The notes beneath the pieces are model-generated. The model saw nothing but the letters and a program-made list of their open reading frames with translations. It did no database searches and had not been told where the DNA came from. DNA of 64,000 nt from Haliclystus octoradiatus (Eukaryota; Cnidaria; Staurozoa; Stauromedusae; Haliclystidae). The stretch's first letter is position 1; each line of letters starts with the position of its first letter. This document shows, piece by piece, positions 51,556 to 62,113 of this stretch. The stretch spans positions 27,230,561 to 27,294,560 of the forward strand of contig OU744447.1 of the NCBI GenBank assembly GCA_916610825.1, in the 5' to 3' direction. Position numbers and translations under genes: made by a program.

Positions 51556-54500
51556 GAATTGCGCATTGCTTCCAAGATGGAAAATTGCTTTTCTGAATAT
51601 TGTGACTTCTTGGGAATTCTGTAATGTTCCAAACGTCCTAGAGTGTTCTTTTGACAAATTGGCCTGATCAATATGAATAGGGAATTATTTCAAAGCTTGT
51701 AAATAGCTCTTTAGAAATTTCCGCCACTTTGGAATTATGGAATGCATGAAGCATCACAGACTGTTCTTCGGACAAACAGGCTTCATCATGATGAATTGCG
51801 CATTGTTTCAATGCACTTAAATTTCTTCTCTGTAATTAGCGGTTTCTCTGGAATTAGGGAATGTTTAAACATCACAAAGTGTTGATTCGACAAGCAGGCC
51901 TCAATATAGAGATGTAAATAGCTCATTAAAAAATTCCGGTCTGTTTGGAATTATGGAATGCATCAAGCATCACACAGTGTTCTTTGGACAAACAGGCTTC
52001 ATCATTAAGAATTGCGCATTGTTTCAATGCTTGTAAATGGCTTTTCTGTTATTTGCAATTTCTTTGGAATTAAGAAATATTCTAAGCAAGGCAAAGAGCT
52101 CTTTCGACAAACTGACCTCTCTATAGAGAATTGGGCACAGATTTAATCCTACAAAACAATTATTTTGTAATTTGCTGTTTCTTGGGAATTCTATAATTTT
52201 ATAGCATCCCAATGTCTTCTATGGACAAAGGAGCTCCTCTATCGTGAATTGCGCATTGCTTCCAAGATGGAAAATTACTTTTCTGAATATTATGGCTTCT
52301 TGGGAATTCTGTAATGTTCCAAACGTCCTAGAGTGTTCTTTTGACAAATTGGCCTAATCAATATGAATTGGGAATTATTTCAAAGCTTGTAAATAACTCT
52401 TTAGAAATTTCCGGTCACTTTGCAATTATGGAATGCATCAAGCATCACAGACTGTTCTTTGGACAAACAGGCTTCATCATGATGAATTGCGCATTGTTTC
52501 AATGCGCTTAAATTTCTTCTCTGTAATTTGCGGCTTCCTTGGAATTAGGGAATGTTTAAGCATGGCAAAGTGTTGTTTCGACAAGCAGGCCTCAATATGG
52601 AGAATTGCACATTCTTTCAATGCTTGTAAATGGCTTTTCTGTTATTTGCAATTTCTTTGGAATTAAGAAATATTCTAAGCAAGGCAAAGAGCTCTTTCGA
52701 CAAACTGACCTCTCTATAGAGAATTGGGCACAGATTTAATCCTACAAAACAATTATTTTGTAATTTGCTGTTTCTTGGGAATTCTATAATTTTATAGCAT
52801 CCCAATGTCTTCTATGGACAAAGGAGCTCCTCTATCGTGAATTTCGCATTGCTTCCAAGATGGAAAATTGCTTTTCTAAAATGTGCAGCTTCTTGGGAAT
52901 TCTGTAATGTTTCAAACATCCTATAGTGTTCTTTTGACAAATTGGCCTAATCAATATGAATTGCGCATTGTTTCAATGCTTGTAAATGGCTTTTCTGTAA
53001 TTTGCAATTTCTTTGGAAATAAGAAATATTCTAAGCAAGGCAAAGAGCTCTTTCCACAAGCTGACCTCTCTATAGAGAATTGGGCACAGATTTAATCCTT
53101 CAAAACAGCAATTTTAAAATTTGCAGTTTCTTGGGAATTCTATAATTTTATAGCATCGCAATTTCTTCTATGGACAAAGGGGTTCCTCTATCGTGAATTG
53201 CGCATTGCTTCCAAGATGGAAAATTACTTTTCTGAATATTGTGGCTTCTTGGGAATTCTGTAATGTTCCAAACGTCCTAGAGTGTTCTTTTGACAAATTG
53301 GCCTAATCAATATGAATTGGGAATTATTTCAAAGCTTGTAAATAACTCTTTAGAAATTTCCGGTCACTTTGCAATTATGGAATGCATCAAGCATCACAGA
53401 CTGTTCTTTGGACAAACAGGCTTCATCATGATGAATTGCGCATTGTTTCAATGCGCTTAAATTTCTTCTCTGTAATTTGCGGCTTCCTTGGAATTAGGGA
53501 ATGTTTAAGCATGGCAAAGTGTTGTTTCGACAAGCAGGCCTCAATATGGAGAATTGCACATTCTTTCAATGCTTGTAAATGGCTTTTCTGTTATTTGCAA
53601 TTTCTTTGGAATTAAGAAATATTCTAAGCAAGGCAAAGAGCTCTTTCGACAAACTGACCTCTCTATAGAGAATTGGGCACAGATTTAATCCTTCAAAACA
53701 ACTATTTTGAAATTAGCTGTTTCTTGGGAATTCTATAATTTTATAGCATCGCAATGTCTTCTATGGACAAAGGGGCTCCTCTATCGTGAATTGCGCATTG
53801 CTTCCAATATGGAAAATTGCTTTTCTAAAATTTGCAGCTTCTTGGGAATTCTGTAATGTTTCAAACGTCCTATAGTGTTCTTTTGACAAATTGGCCTAAT
53901 CAATATGAATTGCGCATTGTTTCAATGCTTGTAAATGGCTTTTCTGTAAGTTGCAATTTCTTTGGAAATAAGAAATATTCTAAGCAAGGCAAAGAGCTCT
54001 TTCCACAAACTGACCTCTCTATAGAGAATTGGCAACAGATTTAATCCTTCAAAACAATTATTTTGAAATTTGCAGTTTCTTGGGAATTCTATAATTTTAT
54101 AGCATCGCAATTTCTTCTATGGACAAAGGGGCTCCTCTATCGTGAATTGCGCATTGCTTCCAAGATGGAAAATTGCTTTTCTGAATATTGTGGCTTCTTG
54201 GGAATTCTGTAACGTTCCAAACGTCCTAGAGTGTTCTTTTGACAAATTGGACTAATCAATATGAATTGGGAATTATTTCCAAGCTTGTAAATAGCTCTTT
54301 AGAAATTTCCGGTCACTTTGTAATTATGGAATGCATCAAGCATCACAGACTGTTCTTTGGACAAACAGGCTTCATCATGATGAATTGCACATTCTTTCAA
54401 TGCTTGTAAATGGCTTTTCTGTTATTTGCAATTTCTTTGGAATTAAGAAATATTCTAAGCAAGGCAAAGAGCTCTTTCGACAAACTGACCTCTCTATAGA

Positions 54501-57500
54501 GAATTGGGCACAGATTTAATCCTTCAAAACAACTATTTTGAAATTAGCTGTTTCTTGGGAATTCTATAATTTTATAGCATCGCAATGTCTTCTATGGACA
54601 AAGGGGCTCCTCTATCGTGAATTGCGCATTGCTTCCAAGATGGAAAATTGCTTTTCTAAAATTTGCAGCTTCTTGGGAATTCTGTAATGTTTCAAACGTC
54701 CTATAGTGTTCTTTTGACAAATTGGCCTAATCAATATGAATTGCGCATTGTTTCAATGCTTGTAAATGGCTTTTCTGTAAGTTGCAATTTCTTTGGAAAT
54801 AAGAAATATTCTAAGCAAGGCAAAGAGCTCTTTCCACAAACTGACCTCTCTATAGAGAATTGGCAACAGATTTAATCCTTCAAAACAATTATTTTGAAAT
54901 TTGCAGTTTCTTGGGAATTCTATAATTTTATAGCATCGCAATTTCTTCTATGGACAAAGGGGCTCCTCTATCGTGAATTGCGCATTGCTTCCAAGATGGA
55001 AAATTGCTTTTCTGAATATTGTGGCTTCTTGGGAATTCTGTAACGTTCCAAACGTCCTAGAGTGTTCTTTTGACAAATTGGACTAATCAATATGAATTGG
55101 GAATTATTTCCAAGCTTGTAAATAGCTCTTTAGAAATTTCCGGTCACTTTGTAATTATGGAATGCATCAAGCATCACAGACTGTTCTTTGGACAAACAGG
55201 CTTCATCATGATGAATTGCCCATTGTTTCAATGCGCTTAAATTTCTTCTCTGTAATTTGCGGCTTCCTTGGAATTAGGGAATGTTTAAGCATCGCAAAGT
55301 GTTGTTTCGACACACAGGCCTCAATATAGAGAATTGTGCATTGTTTCAATGCTTGTAAATGGTTTTTCTGTAATTTGCAATTTCTTTGGAATTAAGAAAT
55401 ATTCTAAGCAAGGCAAAGAGCTCTTTCGACAATCTGACCTCTCTATAGATGATTGGACACAGATTTAATCCTTCAAAACAACTATTTTGAAATTTGCAGT
55501 TTCTTGGGAATTCTATAATTTTATAGCATCGCAATTTCTTCTATGGACAAAGGGGCTCCTCTATCGTGAATTGTGCATTGCTTCCAAGATGGAAAATTGC
55601 TTTTCTGAATATTGTGGCTTCTTGGGAATTCTGTAATGTTCCAAACGTCCTAGAGTGTTCTTTTGACAAATTGGCCTGATCAATATGAATAGGGAATTAT
55701 TTCAAAGCTTGTAAATAGCTCTTTAGAAATTTCCATCACTTTGGAATTATGGAATGCATCAAGCATCACAGACTGTTCTTTGGACAAACAGGCTTCATCA
55801 TGATGAATTGCGCATTGTTTCAATGCACTTAAATTTCTTCTCTGTAATTAGCGGTTTCTTTGGAATTAGGGAATGTTTAAGCATCACAAAGTGTTGATTC
55901 GACAAGCAGGCCTCAATATAGAGATGTAAATAGCTCATTAAAAAATCCCGGTCTGTTTGGAATTATGGAATGCATCAAGCATCACACAGTGTTCTTTGGA
56001 CAAACAGGCTTCATCATTAAGAATTGCGCATTGTTTCAATGCTTGTAAATGGCTTTTCTGTTATTTGCAATTTCTTTGGAATTAAGAAATATTCTAAGCA
56101 AGGCAAAGAGCTCTTTCGACAAACTGACCTCTCTATAGAGAATTGGGCACAGATTTAATCCTTCAAAACAACTATTTTGAAATTAGCTGTTTCTTGGGAA
56201 TTCTATAATTTTATAGCATCGCAATGTCTTCTATGGACAAAGGGGCTCCTCTATCGTGAATTGTGCATTGCTTCCAAGATGGAAAATTGCTTTTCTAAAA
56301 TTTGCAGCTTCTTGGGAATTCTGTAATGTTTCAAACGTCCTATAGTGTTCTTTTGACAAATTGGCCTAATCAATATGAATTGCGCATTGTTTCAATGCTT
56401 GTAAATGGCTTTTCTGTAAGTTGCAATTTCTTTGGAAATAAGAAATATTCTAAGCAAGGCAAAGAGCTGTTTCCACAAACTTACCTCTCTATAGAGAATT
56501 GGCAACAGATTTAATCCTTCAAAACAATTATTTTGAAATTTGCAGTTTCTTGGGAATTCTATAATTTTATAGCATCGCAATTTCTTCTATGGACAAAGGG
56601 GCTCCTCTATCGTGAATTGCGCATTGCTTCCAAGATGGAAAATTGCTTTTCTGAATATTGTGGCTTCTTGGGAATTCTGTAACGTTCCAAACGTCCTAGA
56701 GTGTTCTTTTGACAAATTGGACTAATCAATATGAATTGGGAATTATTTCCAAGCTTGTAAATAGCTCTTTAGAAATTTCCGGTCACTTTGTAATTATGGA
56801 ATGCATCAAGCATCACAGACTGTTCTTTGGACAAACAGGCTTCATCATGATGAATTGCCCATTGTTTCAATGCGCTTAAATTTCTTCTCTGTAATTTGCG
56901 GCTTCCTTGGAATTAGGGAATGTTTAAGCATCGCAAAGTGTTGTTTCGACACACAGGCCTCAATATAGAGAATTGTGCATTGTTTCAATGCTTGTAAATG
57001 GTTTTTCTGTAATTTGCAATTTCTTTGGAATTAAGAAATATTCTAAGCAAGGCAAAGAGCTCTTTCGACAATCTGACCTCTCTATAGATGATTGGACACA
57101 GATTTAATCCTTCAAAACAACTATTTTGAAATTTGCAGTTTCTTGGGAATTCTATAATTTTATAGCATCGCAATTTCTTCTATGGACAAAGGGGCTCCTC
57201 TATCGTGAATTGTGCATTGCTTCCAAGATGGAAAATTGCTTTTCTGAATATTGTGGCTTCTTGGGAATTCTGTAATGTTCCAAACGTCCTAGAGTGTTCT
57301 TTTGACAAATTGGCCTGATCAATATGAATAGGGAATTATTTCAAAGCTTGTAAATAGCTCTTTAGAAATTTCCATCACTTTGGAATTATGGAATGCATCA
57401 AGCATCACAGACTGTTCTTTGGACAAACAGGCTTCATCATGATGAATTGCGCATTGTTTCAATGCACTTAAATTTCTTCTCTGTAATTAGCGGTTTCTTT

Positions 57501-58252
57501 GGAATTAGGGAATGTTTAAGCATCACAAAGTGTTGATTCGACAAGCAGGCCTCAATATAGAGATGTAAATAGCTCATTAAAAAATCCCGGTCTGTTTGGA
57601 ATTATGGAATGCATCAAGCATCACACAGTGTTCTTTGGACAAACAGGCTTCATCATTAAGAATTGCGCATTGTTTCAATGCTTGTAAATGGCTTTTCTGT
57701 TATTTGCAATTTCTTTGGAATTAAGAAATATTCTAAGCAAGGCAAAGAGCTCTTTCGACAAACTGACCTCTCTATAGAGAATTGGGCACAGATTTAATCC
57801 TTCAAAACAACTATTTTGAAATTAGCTGTTTCTTGGGAATTCTATAATTTTATAGCATCGCAATGTCTTCTATGGACAAAGGGGCTCCTCTATCGTGAAT
57901 TGTGCATTGCTTCCAAGATGGAAAATTGCTTTTCTAAAATTTGCAGCTTCTTGGGAATTCTGTAATGTTTCAAACGTCCTATAGTGTTCTTTTGACAAAT
58001 TGGCCTAATCAATATGAATTGCGCATTGTTTCAATGCTTGTAAATGGCTTTTCTGTAAGTTGCAATTTCTTTGGAAATAAGAAATATTCTAAGCAAGGCA
58101 AAGAGCTGTTTCCACAAACTTACCTCTCTATAGAGAATTGGGCACAGATTTAATCCTTCAAAACAATTATTTTGAAATTTGCAGTTTCTTGGAAATTCTA
58201 TAATTTTATAGCATCGAAATTTCTTCTATTGACAAAGGGGCTCCTCTACCGT
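51556..58252 (+). repeat. Superblock 4: altered right end with a 1,639-bp duplication
   Basis: Units: 51556-52245 (690), 52246-53194, 53195-54143, 54144-54974 (831), 54975-55567 (593), 55568-56613 (1,046), then instead of a 949-bp unit a second 593 (56614-57206) and a second 1,046 (57207-58252). The 3-mer D monomers of both 1,046-bp units carry GAGCTGTTTCCACAAACTTA, a marker absent from superblocks 1-3, so the marker arose before the 1,639-bp duplication. Confidence 0.93.
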
Positions 58253-58845
58253 GAATTGCGCATTGCTTCCAAGATGGAAAATTGCTTTTCTGAATATTGT
58301 GGCTTCTTGGGAATTCTGTAATGTTCCAAACGTCCTAGAGTGTTCTTTTGACAAATTGGACTAATCAATATGAATTGGGAATTATTTCAAAGCTTGTAAA
58401 TAGCTCTTTAGAAATTTCCGGTCACTTTGCAATTATGGAATGCATCAAGCATCACAGACTGTTCTTTGGACAAACAGGCTTCATCATGATGAATTGCGCA
58501 TTGTTTCAATGCGCTTAAATTTCTTCTCTGTAATTTGCGGCTTCCTTGGAATTAGGGAATGTTTAAGCATCGCAAAGTGTTGTTTCGACACGCAGGCCTC
58601 AATATAGAGAATTGCGCATTGTTTCAATGCTTGTAAATGGTTTTTCTGTAATTTGCAATTTCTTTGGAATTAAGAAATATTCTAAGCAAGGGAAAGAGCT
58701 CTTTCGACAAACTGACCTCTCTATAGATGATTGGACACAGATTTAATCCTTCAAAACAACTATTTTGAAATTTGCAGTTTCTTGGGAATTCTATAATTTT
58801 ATAGCATCGCAATTTCTTCTATGGACAAAGGGGCTCCTCTATCGT
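58253..58845 (+). repeat. Last regular 5-mer (593 bp)
   Basis: A regular ABCDE unit starting after CTCTACCGTGAATTG. C is followed by GACACGCAGGCC, and D has ATGGTTTTTCTG with AAGGGAAAGAGC as in the chimeric unit at 32349. It is the last unit at full-length high similarity before divergence rises. Confidence 0.9.
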
Positions 58846-59770
58846 GAATTGCGCATTGCTTCCAAGATGGAAAATTGCTTTTCTGAATATTGTGGCTTCT
58901 TGGGAATTCTGTAATGTTCCAAACGTCCTAGAGTGTTCTTTTGACAAATTTGCCTGATCAATATGAATCAGGAATTATTTCAAAGCTTGTAAATAGCTCT
59001 TTAGAAATTTCCGTCACTTTGGAATTATGGAATGCATCAAGCATCACAGACTGTTCTTTGGACAAACAGGCTTCATCATGATGAATTGCGCATTGTTTCA
59101 ATGCACTTAAATTTCTTCTCTGTAATTAGCGGTTTCTTTGGAATTAGGGAATGTTTAAGCATCACAAAGTGTTGATTCGACAAGCAGGCCTCAATATAGA
59201 GATGTAAATAGCTCATTAAAAAATCCGGTCTGTTTGGAATTATGGAATGCATCAAGCATCACACAGTGTTCTTTGGACAAACAGGCTTCATCATGATGAA
59301 TTGCGCATTGTTTCAATGTGCTTAAATTTCTTCTCTGTAATTAGCGGTTTCTTTGGAATTAGGGAATGTTTAAGCATTGGAAATTGGTGTTTCGACAAGC
59401 AGGACTCAATATAGAGGAGTGCGCATTGTTTAAATGCTTGTAAATGGCTTTTCTGTAATTTGCGATTTCTTTGGAATTAAGGAATTTTTTAAGCATTGTA
59501 AAGAGCTCTTTCGAAAACTGACCTCTTTATAGAGAATTGGGCACAGCTTTAATCCTTCTAAACACCTATTTTGGAATTTGCAGTTTCTCTGTAATTGTAT
59601 AATTTTTTTGCATCGCAATGTCTTCTATCGACAAAGGGGCCCCTCTATCGTGAATTGGGCATTACTTCCAAGATGGAAAATTTCAAATCTAAAATTAGCG
59701 GCTTCTTGGGAATTCTGTAATGTTTCAAACGTCCTAGAGTGTTCTTTTGACAAATTGGCCTAATCAATAT
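58846..59770 (+). repeat. Array edge, moderately diverged: A B C Bt C D E A
   Basis: Monomers start at 58846 (A), 58965 (B, 118 bp), 59083 (C), 59201 (Bt, 97 bp), 59298 (a second C-like monomer with CAATGTGCTTAAATTTC), 59416 (D, start altered to GGAGTGCGC), 59534 (E) and 59652 (A). The first four resemble the 1,046-bp units. From 59298 substitutions become frequent, for example TTTTTTGCATCGC in E and TTCAAATCTAAAATTAGC in A. Confidence 0.88.
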
Positions 59771-61151
59771 GAATTGCGCATTGTTTCAATGCTTGTAAAT
59801 GTATTCTCTGTAATTAGCGGTTTCTTTGGAATTAGGGAATGTTTAAGCATCGCAAAGTGTTGATTCGACAAGCAGGCCTCAATATAGAGATGTAAATAGC
59901 TCTTTAAAAATTTCCGGTCTGTTTGGAATTATGGAATGCATCAATCATCACACACTGTTCTTTTGACAAACAGGCTTCATCATTAAGAATTGCGCATTGT
60001 TTCAATGCTTGTAAATGGCTTTTCTGGAATTTGCGGTTTCTTTTGAATTAAGGAATATTTTAAGCATGGCAAAGAGCTCTTTCGAAAAACTGACCTCTCT
60101 ATAGAGAATTGGGCAAATTTTTAATCCTTCTAAACAGCTATTTTGAAATTTGCGATTTCTTGGGAATTGTATAACTTTTTAGCATCGCAATGTCTTCTAT
60201 GGACAAACGGTCCCCTCTATCGTGAGATGCCATTGCTTCCAGAATGGAAAATTGCTTATCTAAACGTTGCGGCTTCTTGGGAATTATGTAATGTTTTAAA
60301 CGTCCTAGAGTGTTATTTTGTCAAATTGGCCTAATAAATATGAATTGGAAATTGTTTCAATGCTTGTAAATAGCTCTTTAGAAATTTCTGGTCTCTTTGG
60401 AATTATGGAATGCATCAAGCATCACAGAGTATTCTTTGGACAAATGGGCTTCATCATTATTAATTGCGCATTGTTTCAATGCTTGCAAATGGCTTCTCTA
60501 TAATTTGCGGTTTCTTTGGAATTAGGGATTATCTAAGCATTGCAAAGTGTTGATTCGACAAGCAGGCCTCAATATAGATTTGTAAATAGCTCTTTAAAAA
60601 TTTCTGGTGTCTTTGGAATTATGGAATGCATCAAGCATCACACAGTATTCTTTGAACAAACAGGCCTCATCATTAAGAATTGCGCATTGTTTCAATGCTT
60701 GTAAATGGCTTTTCTGGAATTTGCGGCTTCTTTGGAATTAAGGAATATTTTAAGCATGGCAAAGAGCTCTTTCGACAAACTGACCTCTCAATAGATAATT
60801 GGGCAAACTTTTAATCCTTCTAAACAGCTATTTTGAAATTTGCAATTTTTTGGGAATTGTATAATTTTTTAGCATCGCAATGTCTTCTATGGACAAAGGA
60901 GCCCCTCTATCGTGAATTGCCATTGCTTCCAGGGTGGAAAATTGCTTATCTAGAATTTGCGGTTTCTTGGGAAGTCTGTAATGTTTTAAATATCTTAGAG
61001 TGTTCTTTTGACAAATTGGCCTAATCAATATGAATTGGACATTGTTTCAATGAGTCTAAAAAGCTGTGCTAAAATTTCCGGTTTATTGGGAATAATGTAT
61101 TGTAGTCAAACATCCTAGAGTGTTCTTTCGACAAATTGGCCTCATCATTTT
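59771..61151 (+). repeat. Two diverged copies of a 690-bp six-monomer unit
   Basis: Monomers start at 59771 (C/D-like), 59889 (Bt), 59987 (D), 60106 (E), 60224 (A), 60342 (B), then 60461 (C-like), 60579 (Bt), 60677 (D), 60796 (E), 60914 (A) and 61032 (B-like, 120 bp). The order is C Bt D E A B twice. The sequence TGTAAATAGCTCTTTAAAAA of Bt stands at 59891 and 60581, exactly 690 bp apart. Monomers differ between the copies much more than inside the main array. Confidence 0.87.
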
Positions 61152-62093
61152 GAGTTGGGCATTGTTTCAATGCTTGTAAATTGCTATTTTGAAATTTCAG
61201 GTTTCCTGGAAATTATGGAATGTTTTAAGTATACACGGTGGTCTTTGTAGAAACGGGTTTCTGTATTGTGAATTGGGAATTGTTTGCAAAATGGAACATT
61301 GCTTTTCTGAAATTTGCGGTTTTTTGGGAATTGTATAATTTTTAGGCATCGCAGAATGTTCTTTGGACAAATTGGTCTCATCGTTGTGAATTGGGCATTG
61401 TTTCACTTTTTCTAAACAGCTATTTTGAAATTTGATGTTGCTTTGGAATTAGGGAATGTTTCAAACATCCTAGATCGCTCATTGGACAAATGGGCTTCTC
61501 TATAGTTAAATGGGCATTTTTTCAATGTGGAAAATCGCTTTTCTAAAATTTGCCATTTCTCGAGAATTATGTAATGTTTCAAACATCCTAGAGTGTTCTT
61601 TTGACAAACGGGCCCAATCATTATGAATTGGACATTGTTTCAATGTTTGTAAATAGCTATATTGAATTTTCTGGTTTCCCGGAAATTAAGGAATGTTTTA
61701 AGCATCACAAAGCGTTCTTTGTAGAAACGGGCTTCCCTATTGTGAATTGGGAATTGTTTGCAAGATGGAAAATTGTTTTTCTAAAATTTGCGGTTATTTG
61801 CGAATTGTGTAATTTCTAGGCATCGCAAAATCTTATCTGGACAAACCAGCCTCCCTATTGTGAATTGGGCATTGTTTCAATTATTGTAAATAGATTTCCT
61901 GAAATTTGTGGTTCATTGGGAAATGTGTAATGTTTTAACTATCCAAAAGTGTTCTTTTGACAAACGGTCATTCTGAGTTCGGCATTGTTTCAATGCTTCT
62001 AAACAGCTATTCCAATATTTGTGGTAGCTTTGGAATTGTGTAATGTTTCAAACATCCTGGAGTGGTCTTTGAAAAACCGAGCCTCATTATTTT
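61152..62093 (+). repeat. Strongly diverged monomers with an older ~473-bp period
   Basis: Monomers start at 61152, 61270, 61388, 61507, 61625, 61744, 61862 (113 bp) and 61975. The pairs 61152/61625 and 61270/61744 are clearly related: both first members have GTCTTTGTAGAAACGGG-like or TTCTTTGTAGAAACGGG, and both second members have GGGAATTGTTTGCAA with a GGCATCGCA. This implies a four-monomer period of about 473 bp. The third and fourth pairs match less well. A-E types can no longer be assigned with confidence. Confidence 0.75.
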
Positions 62094-62113
62094 GAATTGA
62101 GCATTGTTTTAAT
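62094..62113 (+). repeat. Left fragment of an interrupted monomer
   Basis: The first 20 bases of a monomer, ending GCATTGTTTTAAT, after which similarity to the satellite stops. The rest of the monomer resumes at 63631. Confidence 0.8.

Larger units (their letters stand above)
1..62113. repeat. Satellite array of 118-119 bp monomers
   Basis: The hexamer GAATTG, or a near variant, recurs every 118-119 bp and serves here as the monomer start. Positions 1-5 are the tail of an E monomer, so the array continues to the left of the window. From 6 to 58845 the monomers fall into five recurrent types (A-E) plus a truncated sixth (Bt). From 58846 the copies become progressively diverged. Neither the monomer nor the 593- or 949-bp unit is a multiple of three, and open frames run on both strands for only 60-100 codons, so this is non-coding repeat. 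Centromeric or pericentromeric identity is inferred from size and organisation only. Confidence 0.97.

Noticed and set aside
35530..58252. Superblocks as an assembly artefact
   Set aside because: This cannot be excluded without reads. However, the copies differ by distinct substitutions and structural changes (1,995-bp loss, Bt/C chimera, 1,639-bp duplication), which a simple assembly loop would not create.
377..58812. Dozens of open frames of 60-100 codons on both strands, with nearly identical translations
   Set aside because: They recur because the DNA repeats. Frames on opposite strands overlap, period lengths (593, 949) are not multiples of three, and substitutions show no codon pattern by eye. 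No conserved domain is recognisable.
6..58845. CRISPR array
   Set aside because: Repeats lie end to end with no unique spacers, and units of 118-119 bp are far longer than CRISPR repeats.
61590..61625. CENP-B box in or near TTTTGACAAACGGGCCC (edge) and TTTCGACAAACTGACC (array)
   Set aside because: The canonical pattern needs TTCG, four bases, A, two bases, CGGG. Here the GGG lies about two bases too close and the young array lacks CGGG, so it is only a loose resemblance.
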